From the NCBI GenBank assembly GCA_964584415.1, contig CAZOZX010000037.1:1-18883 (forward strand): 18,883 nucleotides of DNA, read 5' to 3'. The notes below the pieces were generated by a model, which saw nothing but the letters and a program-made list of their open reading frames with translations, searched no databases and had not been told where the DNA came from. This DNA comes from PHAA01 sp964584415 (lineage in GTDB: Bacteria > Bacillota > Syntrophomonadia > Syntrophomonadales > Syntrophomonadaceae). Made by a program: the position numbers and the translations under genes. Below, piece after piece: positions 1 through 5,512 of the stretch; the first letter of the stretch is position 1, and every line of letters begins with the position of its first letter.

Positions 1-53
1 CTGTAAATCTGTTAGCGACGCTTTCGAAGGTTCGAATCCTTCTCCCTCCACCA
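1..53 (+). tRNA. tRNA-Tyr (GTA), 3' part only
   Basis: The window opens inside the anticodon loop (CTGTAAATC, anticodon GTA at 3-5). A long variable arm typical of bacterial class II tRNA-Tyr follows, then a T-arm (GAAGG / TTCGAAT / CCTTC at 26-42), the acceptor 3' strand TCCCTCC at 43-49, discriminator A50 and an encoded CCA at 51-53. The 5' half lies outside the window. It reads as the first visible member of a tRNA cluster. Confidence 0.93.
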
Positions 54-60
54 TACTTGA

Positions 61-136
<76 letters not shown>

Positions 137-283
137 TAATTATTCTTCCTGTTCAGGAATTAATAATAGTAGTCCCCATAGCATTGATCCTATCCCTAAA
201 AAGCACTGATGATATCCAGGGATGCACGGGGGCAGCAAAATCAGTTTTCTCGGGAAAGTCCTCACCGGATTGACCCAACAACT
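137..283 (+). other. 147-nt spacer between tRNA-fMet and tRNA-Thr
   Basis: No gene is supported here. There is a small inverted repeat TTCCTG-TT-CAGGAA at 146-159 just after tRNA-fMet, followed by an A/T-rich stretch, which could be a weak terminator or processing signal. A second inverted repeat, ATCCCT (192-197) with AGGGAT (218-223), is spaced by 20 nt. A continuous reading frame from 67 to 273 overlaps the tRNA and has no ribosome binding site, so I do not call it. Confidence 0.4.
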
Positions 284-359
284 GCCCTTATAGCTCAGTC
301 GGCAGAGCGCATCCTTGGTAAGGATGAGGTCACCGGTTCAAGTCCGGTTAAGGGCTCCA
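284..359 (+). tRNA. tRNA-Thr (GGT)
   Basis: A complete 76-nt cloverleaf. The acceptor GCCCTTA pairs with TAAGGGC, the anticodon stem is CATCC/GGATG and the loop TTGGTAA gives anticodon GGT (Thr, reads ACC/ACU). The T-arm is CCGGTTCAAGTCCGG-like and CCA is encoded at 357-359. It sits between tRNA-fMet and tRNA-Met in the cluster upstream of tuf. Confidence 0.96.
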
Positions 360-362
360 TCT

Positions 363-439
363 GGCGGCGTAGCTCAGCTGGCTAGAGCATACGGTTCATA
401 CCCGTAGTGTCAGGGGTTCAAATCCCTTCGCCGCTACCA
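363..439 (+). tRNA. Elongator tRNA-Met (CAT)
   Basis: A complete 77-nt cloverleaf with loop TTCATAC, anticodon CAT. The acceptor GGCGGCG pairs with CGCCGCT (G1-U72 wobble), so it lacks the initiator C1-A72 mismatch, and the anticodon stem is TACGG/CCGTA. The body matches Gram-positive elongator tRNA-Met. A lysidine-modified tRNA-Ile2 also has CAT in the gene, but the overall sequence favours Met. CCA is encoded at 437-439. Confidence 0.92.
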
Positions 440-451
440 TATGTTTCTGGT

Positions 452-484
452 AAGGAGTGGGAATTATAGATCTCACTCCTTTTA
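452..484 (+). terminator. Intrinsic terminator of the tRNA cluster
   Basis: An 11-bp stem, 452-462 with 471-481 (AAGGAGTG.. with ..CACTCCTT, one G-U pair), an 8-nt loop, then a short T run. It sits 12 nt after tRNA-Met and before tuf, so it probably ends or thins out the tRNA transcript. Read-through into tuf remains possible because the T run is short. Confidence 0.75.
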
Positions 485-508
485 ATATACGGTTGTTTTG
501 GGTAGAAT
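480..508 (+). promoter_or_regulatory. Weak candidate promoter for the first tuf copy
   Basis: TAGAAT at 503-508 is a 5/6 match to the -10 consensus, with only a poor -35 (TTTTAA or TTTAAT near 480-486) at 16-17 bp. It lies between the tRNA terminator and tuf, where a promoter is expected, but the match is weak. Transcription from the tRNA cluster is the alternative. Confidence 0.3.
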
Positions 509-550
509 GTTTACGTACGACCATTGGCAGAAACCCCTAATATAAGGAAG

Positions 551-1780
551 AGGAAAGGTGAAAAGGAATGGCAAAGGCGAAATACGAAAGGACGAAACCG
601 CATCTAAACATAGGGACCATAGGGCACGTAGACCATGGCAAGACGAGTTTAACTGCGGCGATCACCCTGGTACTGTCAAAAGTGGGTGGAGCAGTAGCAA
701 CGAGCTATGATGCAATAGACAAAGCCCCGGAAGAGAGAGAAAGAGGAATAACCATCAATACCGCCCACGTAGAATACCAGACCGAGAAGAGACATTATGC
801 CCATGTAGACTGCCCGGGGCATGCTGACTATATTAAGAACATGATAACCGGAGCAGCGCAGATGGACGGATCGATCCTGGTAGTATCAGCCGCGGACGGC
901 CCCATGCCGCAGACCCGTGAACACATCTTGCTGTCCAGACAGGTAGGGGTACACTACATGGTAGTGTTTATGAATAAGATCGACTTAGTCGACGATGACG
1001 AACTGCTTGAACTAGTAGAAATGGAAATCCGCGAACTGCTGAGCACCTATGAATTCCCGGGCGATGATATCCCGGTAGTAATGGGATCAGCGACCAAAGC
1101 TCTGGCCTGTGGCTGTGGCAGCAGAGACTGCGAATGGTGCGGACGCATCTGGCAGTTGATGGACGCGGTAGACGAATACATTCCTGAACCGCAGAGAGCC
1201 ACCGATAAGCCCTTCCTGATGCCGATCGAAGACGTATTTACCATCACCGGCCGTGGCACCGTAGTAACCGGCAGAGTAGAAAGAGGAACGGTAAAAGTCG
1301 GAGAAGAAGTAGCCATAATAGGAATGAGAGATGAAATAAGGAAGCACATAGTAACCGGAGTAGAAATGTTCCGGAAACTTTTGGACTATGCCCAGGCGGG
1401 AGACAATATAGGCACCCTGTTGAGAGGCTTGGACCGTAAGGACGTAGAAAGAGGAATGGTACTGGCCAAGCCGGGCAGCATCAAACCTTTAACCGAATTT
1501 AACGCTGAGGTATACGTATTAACCAAAGAAGAAGGCGGCAGACACACCCCGTTCTTCAGCGGATATCGTCCCCAGTTCTATTTCCGTACCACGGACGTAA
1601 CCGGGATAATCAAGCTGCCGGAAGGAGTAGAGATGGTAATGCCTGGGGATAACATCCAGATGGCAATCAGCCTGATCACGCCGATAGCGATAGAAGAAGG
1701 ACTGAGATTTGCAATTCGGGAAGGTGGAAGGACCGTCGGCTCCGGAGTTGTTACCAGCATCGACAGCTAAACTGGGAACC
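551..1780. repeat. Long direct repeat, copy 1 (tuf duplication)
   Basis: This 1230-bp segment recurs at 16715-17944 in the same orientation. I found two differences, both silent: A1729/C17893 (AGG/CGG, Arg388) and C1734/T17898 (ACC/ACT, Thr389). The match starts 17 nt upstream of the ATG, including the ribosome binding site, and ends 10 nt past the stop codon, where both flanks diverge abruptly. No transposase or terminal inverted repeats are present. Concerted evolution by gene conversion is the likely cause. Confidence 0.95.
568..1770 (+). CDS. tuf: Elongation factor Tu, copy 1
   Basis: EF-Tu is the GTPase that carries aminoacyl-tRNA to the ribosomal A site. At 400 residues it is full length. 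Visible GTPase motifs are the P-loop GHVDHGKT (19-26), the switch I RGITIN region, DCPGH (from Asp81) and NKID (136-139). Domain 2 and 3 signatures include GRGTVVTGRVERG and the C-terminal RFAIREGGRTVG. The start ATG has AGGTG about 7 nt upstream. One oddity is a four-cysteine segment (C181, C183, C188, C191; CxC-x4-C-x2-C) in the G domain after the G5 motif, where E. coli EF-Tu has none of these cysteines. About 29 of 36 valine codons are GTA, stronger bias than in the neighbours. It follows the tRNA cluster and precedes rpmG-secE-nusG, the same linkage as E. coli tufB. The product is identical to that of the copy at 16732. Confidence 0.98.
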   Translation: MAKAKYERTKPHLNIGTIGHVDHGKTSLTAAITLVLSKVGGAVATSYDAIDKAPEERERGITINTAHVEYQTEKRHYAHVDCPGHADYIKNMITGAAQMDGSILVVSAADGPMPQTREHILLSRQVGVHYMVVFMNKIDLVDDDELLELVEMEIRELLSTYEFPGDDIPVVMGSATKALACGCGSRDCEWCGRIWQLMDAVDEYIPEPQRATDKPFLMPIEDVFTITGRGTVVTGRVERGTVKVGEEVAIIGMRDEIRKHIVTGVEMFRKLLDYAQAGDNIGTLLRGLDRKDVERGMVLAKPGSIKPLTEFNAEVYVLTKEEGGRHTPFFSGYRPQFYFRTTDVTGIIKLPEGVEMVMPGDNIQMAISLITPIAIEEGLRFAIREGGRTVGSGVVTSIDS

Positions 1781-1798
1781 AGTCCCTGCTACAAACGT

Positions 1799-1827
1799 TT
1801 GACAGCAACTATGCAATATGATAGAGT
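1799..1827 (+). promoter_or_regulatory. Sigma-A-type promoter for rpmG-secE-nusG
   Basis: A perfect -35 TTGACA (1799-1804), a 17-bp spacer and an extended -10, TG-A-TAGAGT (TG at 1819-1820, hexamer 1822-1827). The predicted start is about 1834, roughly 30 nt before the rpmG start codon. CAATA (1814-1818) and TATTG (1827-1831) form a small inverted repeat around the -10. No intrinsic terminator is visible between tuf and this promoter, so both sources may feed the operon. Confidence 0.8.
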
Positions 1828-1864
1828 ATTGTAGTATTTTTGCGCACAGGATGGAGGTAAAGCG

Positions 1865-2014
1865 GTGAGGGTTGGAATTACATTAGCATGTACAGAATGT
1901 AAACAGCGCAATTACAGAACTACCAAGGATAAAAAGAAAAATACTGAGAAAATGGAAGTAAGAAAGCACTGCAAATTTTGCAATGCTCATACCGTGCACA
2001 GAGAGACGAAGTAA
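1865..2014 (+). CDS. rpmG: 50S ribosomal protein L33 (zinc-ribbon form)
   Basis: A 49-residue protein, MRVGITLACTEC... ending ..HRETK, of the large ribosomal subunit. Two CxxC pairs (C9/C12 and C36/C39) are the zinc ligands of the 'C+' type L33; zinc-free paralogues lack them. The GTG start is set by GGAGGT at 1853-1858, 6 nt upstream. Position before secE-nusG is the standard arrangement in Firmicutes. It is first in the transcript from the promoter at 1799. Confidence 0.96.
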   Translation: MRVGITLACTECKQRNYRTTKDKKKNTEKMEVRKHCKFCNAHTVHRETK

Positions 2015-2031
2015 ACTGGGGAGTGAACTAA

Positions 2032-2274
2032 ATGGCCAAGGACAGCGTCTCCACTAGCAACACTGACAACGTCAAGAACTGGATCGAAAATATAAAGACA
2101 TATTTCAACGGGGTTTACTCAGAGTTGAAAAAGGTCCACTGGCCGGGGCGGGTACAATTGATTACCTATACCGGGGTAGTATTATTTTCGGTTGCCATAA
2201 TTGCACTAATATTATGGCTTTTTGATAGCGGTCTTTCCTTTTTATTGGAAAGGCTGACCAAGGTTTTTGCGTAA
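2032..2274 (+). CDS. secE: Preprotein translocase subunit SecE
   Basis: An 80-residue, single-span form of SecE, which clamps the SecY channel in the cytoplasmic membrane. The cytoplasmic amphipathic part carries the family signature ELKKVHWPGR (31-40), followed by one membrane span at about 43-64. Single-span SecE of this length is usual in Gram-positive bacteria, whereas E. coli SecE has three spans. It lies 17 nt after rpmG and just ahead of nusG, the near-universal order. Confidence 0.97.
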   Translation: MAKDSVSTSNTDNVKNWIENIKTYFNGVYSELKKVHWPGRVQLITYTGVVLFSVAIIALILWLFDSGLSFLLERLTKVFA

Positions 2275-2281
2275 AGAGGAG

Positions 2282-2902
2282 ATGGTTTTAATTACCACCG
2301 AACAGCAATCAAATCAAGCGGAAGTTATTGACACAGAAAACATCAATCCCGACTCCGAGCAAGTAATGCCGGAGAAAAAAGGTGATTGGTATGTTGTGCA
2401 TACATATTCCGGCTATGAAAACAAAATAAAAGTGGATCTTACCAAACGGGTTGAATCCATGAATATGCAGGATAAAATATTCCAGGTGCTGATTCCAGAA
2501 GAGCAGGAAGTCGAGTATAAGGGTGGTAAGAAGAAAGTAACCACTCGGAGAGTATTCCCAGGATATGTCCTGGTTAACATGCTTATGGATGAAGATTCCT
2601 GGTATGTGGTCCATCATACTCCTGGGGTTACAGGTTTTGTAGGCAGCGGTACCAAGCCTATCCCTTTGAGAGATGACGAGATTAACAAGATACTCACCCA
2701 AATGGGTTTGATGGGCAAAAAGCCGCGGGTTATTAACCTGGAGATAGGTGAAAACATACGCGTTAACAGCGGACCCTTTGAGAACTTCGAGGGAGTTGTC
2801 AAAGAGGTTCTTCCAGATCGCGGTAAAGTAAGGGTTAATATCTCCATGTTCGGCCGGGAGACCCCGGTGGAGCTGGACTATGAACAAATAAATAAAATAT
2901 AA
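2282..2902 (+). CDS. nusG: Transcription termination/antitermination protein NusG
   Basis: NusG binds the RNA polymerase clamp and affects pausing, termination and transcription-translation coupling. The NGN domain begins at about residue 35 (DWYVVHTYSGYENKIK). A C-terminal KOW domain covers about the last 55 residues (NSGPFENFEGVVKEV). The first 30 or so residues are a low-complexity acidic extension. The start is uncertain. ATG 2282 gives 206 residues but AGAGGAG abuts it with almost no spacing. An upstream in-frame TTG at 2267 would overlap secE by 8 nt and give 211 residues. I prefer the ATG. It is the last gene before the L11 operon genes, 12 nt upstream of rplK. Confidence 0.95.
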   Translation: MVLITTEQQSNQAEVIDTENINPDSEQVMPEKKGDWYVVHTYSGYENKIKVDLTKRVESMNMQDKIFQVLIPEEQEVEYKGGKKKVTTRRVFPGYVLVNMLMDEDSWYVVHHTPGVTGFVGSGTKPIPLRDDEINKILTQMGLMGKKPRVINLEIGENIRVNSGPFENFEGVVKEVLPDRGKVRVNISMFGRETPVELDYEQINKI

Positions 2903-2914
2903 GGAGGTGTGAAA

Positions 2915-3337
2915 GTGGCCAAGAAGGTTAAGGGTAAGGTCAAACTGCAGATAGCGGCGGGCAAAGCAACGCCGGCTCCGCCAGTAGGTCCTGCTCTCGG
3001 GCAACACGGTGTTAATATAATGGGTTTTTGTAAGGAATATAATGCAAAAACCGCCAATCAAACCGGATATATCGTACCAGTAGAGATAACCATTTATGAA
3101 GATCGTTCATTTACATTTGAGATCAAGTCACCCCCAGCTTCTGATCTGCTGAAAAAAGCAGCCAATATAGAAAAAGGCACGGGGGATAATAAAAAGAAAG
3201 TCGGCAAGATAACCCGAGATAAACTTGTGGAAATTGCTGAAATGAAAAAAGCTGATCTCAACGCGGCAGATATAGATGCAGCGGTTAGAATGATCGAGGG
3301 AACCGCCCGTAGTATGGGCTTGGTGATTGTTGATTAA
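2915..3337 (+). CDS. rplK: 50S ribosomal protein L11
   Basis: L11 forms the GTPase-associated centre with 23S rRNA helices 43-44 and contacts EF-G. The N-terminal signature PAPPVGPALGQHGVNIMGFC is intact. The 140 residues match the usual length of about 141. I chose GTG 2915 over the in-frame GTG 2909 for two reasons: it gives the family's typical MAKKV.. start and sits about 7 nt after GGAGG (2903-2907), whereas 2909 lies inside the ribosome binding site. It is followed by rplA after 79 nt. Confidence 0.97.
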   Translation: MAKKVKGKVKLQIAAGKATPAPPVGPALGQHGVNIMGFCKEYNAKTANQTGYIVPVEITIYEDRSFTFEIKSPPASDLLKKAANIEKGTGDNKKKVGKITRDKLVEIAEMKKADLNAADIDAAVRMIEGTARSMGLVIVD

Positions 3338-3416
3338 ATTATACAATTAACAAAAGTACTTGTAAGCGATAATAGTGGGAGGATATAAATCCGTTTGACC
3401 ACAAGGAGGATTTTAA

Positions 3417-4118
3417 GTGAAAAGAGGAAAAGCGTACAAGCAGGCCGTTGCTAAAATAGAGAAAAACAAGCTCTACGAACCAGGTGATGCTATCAAACTG
3501 GTGAAAGAGATGGCAGCCGCGAAATTTGATGAAACGGTTGAAGCCCATGTTAAACTGGGTGTGGACCCGCGCCACGCTGACCAACAAGTTAGAGGAACAG
3601 TAAGTCTGCCGCATGGCACAGGTAAAACTCTTAAGGTACTTGTATTTGCTAAAGGCGAAAAGGTAAAAGAAGCAGAACAAGCGGGAGCCGACTTTGTAGG
3701 TGCTGAGGATATGGCCGAAAAAATCCAGGGTGGTTGGTTCGATTTTGATGTAGCAGTGGCTACTCCGGATATGATGGCGGTAGTTGGCAAGCTAGGTAAG
3801 ATACTGGGGCCCCGGGGTTTAATGCCTAATCCTAAAGCGGGAACAGTTACTTTCGACATTGAGCGCACCATCAAGGAACTAAAAGCTGGCCGTATAGAAT
3901 TCAGAGTCGACAAGACTTCCATCGTTCATGTTCCTATTGGCAGGGTTTCTTTTGAAGATGAAAAACTGCAGGATAATTTGAATGCTTTTGCCGAAGCCTT
4001 GATCAAAGCTAAACCAGCTGCAGCCAAAGGACAGTATATGCGCTCAGTAAATATTTGTTCTACTATGGGACCTGGGGTCAAAATTAATCCCCTGATCCTG
4101 ATCGCAGCCAACAAATAA
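3417..4118 (+). CDS. rplA: 50S ribosomal protein L1
   Basis: L1 forms the mobile stalk that helps deacylated tRNA leave the E site, and in many bacteria it represses its own L11-L1 mRNA. At 233 residues it is full length. The family signature GKLGKILGPRGLMPNPKAGT is present in the middle, and the rRNA-binding end (FDETVEAHVKLGVDPRHADQ) is near the N-terminus. The GTG start has AAGGAGGA at 3403-3410. The intergenic stretch 3338-3416 could hold an L1 operator, but I could not identify one. Confidence 0.97.
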   Translation: MKRGKAYKQAVAKIEKNKLYEPGDAIKLVKEMAAAKFDETVEAHVKLGVDPRHADQQVRGTVSLPHGTGKTLKVLVFAKGEKVKEAEQAGADFVGAEDMAEKIQGGWFDFDVAVATPDMMAVVGKLGKILGPRGLMPNPKAGTVTFDIERTIKELKAGRIEFRVDKTSIVHVPIGRVSFEDEKLQDNLNAFAEALIKAKPAAAKGQYMRSVNICSTMGPGVKINPLILIAANK

Positions 4119-4144
4119 TCACAAACTCTTATTAAACTGAAGAT

Positions 4145-4280
4145 TAAAACTGTAGACAGCCGGTGGCGTAGAGCCTTAATAATTCGATTGCCCGCTGAGG
4201 TTTATAAGCATAAATACTGACGTCTATTTTGATGGATGGTATAAAGACCTCTGCGTGGCTCAAGCGCAGAGGTTTATTTA
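4145..4280 (+). promoter_or_regulatory. L10 (rplJ) leader with attenuator
   Basis: This stretch has the architecture of the Firmicutes L10 leader (Rfam family L10_leader, recalled, not searched). The conserved AGACAG at 4154-4159 is followed by a GG-rich strand and then GCCCGCTGAGGT at 4190-4201, which folds back on it. Downstream is an intrinsic terminator at 4245-4280. GAGGTTT (4197-4203) can pair with AGACCTC (4245-4251), which is also part of the terminator stem, so the two folds exclude each other. The expected model is that the L10-L12 complex binds the leader and favours termination. Confidence 0.8.
4245..4280 (+). terminator. Attenuator terminator ahead of rplJ
   Basis: A 9-bp G/C-rich stem, ACCTCTGCG (4247-4255) with CGCAGAGGT (4265-4273), extended by two outer pairs (G4246-T4274 wobble, A4245-T4275). 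The loop is 9 nt and the T-rich run TTTATTTATT follows. Its position 145 nt before rplJ, behind the L10 leader fold, fits a conditional terminator rather than the end of the rplKA transcript alone. Confidence 0.8.
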
Positions 4281-4424
4281 TTAATTTTATTAATAATGAT
4301 GAGATTCCGCCGGCACAAAAAAATGGCGGTCCTATATGGGATGCCGAGGTGATTCCCCATTAGTAAAACAGCATTTAGCAACTAATGAAGTGTGAAGAAT
4401 ATAAACCAAGGGGGTGAGATATGA
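4281..4424 (+). other. Distal part of the rplJ untranslated leader
   Basis: There is no gene here. It contains several foldable elements: an A/T hairpin TTATTAA/TTAATAA (4278-4284 with 4290-4296), CCGCC..GGCGG around 4307-4328, ATGGG (4337-4341) with CCCAT (4356-4360), and CATTAGT (4358-4364) with ACTAATG (4381-4387). The last two share bases 4358-4360 and so compete. A GCCGAGGTG sequence near 4343 resembles the 3' strand of the L10 leader motif. The ribosome binding site GGGGGTGA lies before ATG 4425. Confidence 0.5.
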
Positions 4425-4949
4425 ATGGCTAAGATTGAAGAGAAGAAACAAGTAGTGGAAGAGATCAAACAGAAGCTGGACGCTGCAACTTTGGTAGTGT
4501 GTACCGACTACCGCGGTCTGACTGTGGAACAAATCACGCAATTAAGAAATAGCTTACGGATTCCAGGGGTTGAGTACCGGGTGCTGAAAAACACCATGTT
4601 CCGCTTTGCTCTTAAACAGTCGGGTTATGATGATATTGCTGCTCAGGTAATCGGACCTAATGCTGTCATTTTCAGTAATGAGGATCCGGTAGGACCGGCT
4701 AAAATCATCACCGAATTTGCTCGGACCAATAAACAATTAGAGATCAAGATGGGGATACTGGAAGGCAAATATCTATCTGCGGATGGGGTCAAGGATCTGG
4801 CTAACCTGCCGTCCCGCGAGGTGCTTATAGCACAGGTATTAGGAACCATGCAGGCGCCGATTACCTCTTTCGTAAGAGTCCTGAATGCAAACCTTACCGG
4901 CTTGGTGAGGGCATTGGATGGCATCCGGGAACAAAAACAAGCTGGCTAA
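4425..4949 (+). CDS. rplJ: 50S ribosomal protein L10
   Basis: L10 is the base of the ribosomal stalk. Its N-terminal domain binds 23S rRNA and its C-terminal helix carries the L12 dimers. At 174 residues it is normal length. Recognisable parts are VVCTDYRGLTVEQITQLR near the N-terminus, YRVLKNTMFRFAL, and the C-terminal helix NANLTGLVRALDGIREQK. I chose ATG 4425 because the overlapping ATG 4421 meets a stop after three codons. With L12 it is expected to repress its own mRNA through the leader at 4145-4280. Confidence 0.97.
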   Translation: MAKIEEKKQVVEEIKQKLDAATLVVCTDYRGLTVEQITQLRNSLRIPGVEYRVLKNTMFRFALKQSGYDDIAAQVIGPNAVIFSNEDPVGPAKIITEFARTNKQLEIKMGILEGKYLSADGVKDLANLPSREVLIAQVLGTMQAPITSFVRVLNANLTGLVRALDGIREQKQAG

Positions 4950-5021
4950 ATAGCCTGATTTTATATCCATGACTAGTTAATCTAATCTAAATTTGAAGAA
5001 AGTATAGGAGGTTATTTAATA

Positions 5022-5396
5022 ATGAGTAAAGTACAGGAAGTTATCGAAATAGTAAAAGGACTTACCGTTTTAGAGTTGTCCGAATTGGTTAAGGAATTGG
5101 AAGAAACCTTTGGTGTTAGCGCCGCTGCCCCCGTAGCCGTTGCCGCCGCTGCCCCTGCCGCAGCTGCTGCTCCAGCCGAAGAACAGACAGAATTTGACGT
5201 AATCCTGACATCGGCTGGCGACAAGAAAATCAACGTAATTAAGGTAGTTCGTGAACTCACAGCTCTAGGGTTAAAGGAAGCCAAAGCTCTTGTTGATGAG
5301 GCTCCCAAACCCGTTAAAGAGAAGATCACCAAGGAAGAAGCCAACGACATCAAGGCTAAATTGGAAGAAGCCGGAGCCAGCGTAGAAATTAAATAA
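5022..5396 (+). CDS. rplL: 50S ribosomal protein L7/L12
   Basis: L12 recruits and stimulates the translational GTPases (EF-Tu, EF-G, IF2). The 124 residues show the usual three parts: an N-terminal dimerisation and L10-binding domain (1-31, VLELSELVKELEETFGV), an Ala/Pro-rich flexible hinge (about 32-54) and a globular C-terminal domain (about 57-124). The last contains the factor-binding stretch KINVIKVVRELTALGLKEAK. The start has AGGAGG a few bases upstream. It is 72 nt after rplJ and ends before a strong terminator. Confidence 0.98.
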   Translation: MSKVQEVIEIVKGLTVLELSELVKELEETFGVSAAAPVAVAAAAPAAAAAPAEEQTEFDVILTSAGDKKINVIKVVRELTALGLKEAKALVDEAPKPVKEKITKEEANDIKAKLEEAGASVEIK

Positions 5397-5415
5397 TTCA
5401 TATATACTGCTAAGC

Positions 5416-5447
5416 GAGAGGAGTGTTATGGACACTCCTCTTTTTTA
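5416..5447 (+). terminator. Strong intrinsic terminator after rplL
   Basis: An 11-bp stem, 5416-5426 with 5432-5442 (GAGAGGAGTGT with ACACTCCTCTT, one terminal G-U), a 5-nt loop TATGG, then a T run through 5446. It should end most rplJL transcription, separating the ribosomal stalk genes from rpoBC. Confidence 0.92.
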
Positions 5448-5475
5448 TTGGAAATCACTGGGCTTTTATTATATT
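5448..5475 (+). promoter_or_regulatory. Candidate promoter for the membrane-protein gene
   Basis: TTGGAA (5448-5453, 4/6) and TATATT (5470-5475, 5/6) are separated by 16 bp, directly after the rplL terminator and about 38 bp before the start codon at 5513. The match is moderate and A/T-rich surroundings make chance matches likely. An own promoter is nevertheless expected because the upstream transcript is terminated. Confidence 0.4.
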
Positions 5476-5512
5476 ATGAGGTATAAAGCGGGATAGAAAG
5501 GGGAAAATCACA

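Noticed and set aside
137..283. Decayed tRNA or T-box leader in the tRNA spacer
   Set aside because: I found no T-box sequence, no cloverleaf and no specifier loop, only two short inverted repeats.
551..1780. The tuf repeat as an insertion sequence or transposon
   Set aside because: There is no transposase, no terminal inverted repeat and no target duplication. The repeat is simply the gene with short flanks.
551..1780. The tuf repeat as an assembly duplication
   Set aside because: The flanks of both copies are different and biologically sensible, and two base differences distinguish them. I cannot fully exclude it without reads.
1771..1783. Small hairpin ACTGG-GAA-CCAGT after the first tuf gene as a terminator
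   Set aside because: It is only 5 bp, has no T run, and is lost after the second tuf copy because the repeat ends within it.
2309..3061. Long open frame on the minus strand opposite nusG and rplK
   Set aside because: It is antisense to two certain genes and has no convincing start signal. The other minus-strand frames opposite tuf, rplA, rpoB, rpoC and fusA were rejected for the same reason.
3347..3375. Possible promoter between rplK and rplA (TTAACA, then TAATAG at 17 bp or GATAAT at 15 bp)
   Set aside because: Both matches are poor in an A/T-rich spacer, and rplK-rplA are normally co-transcribed.
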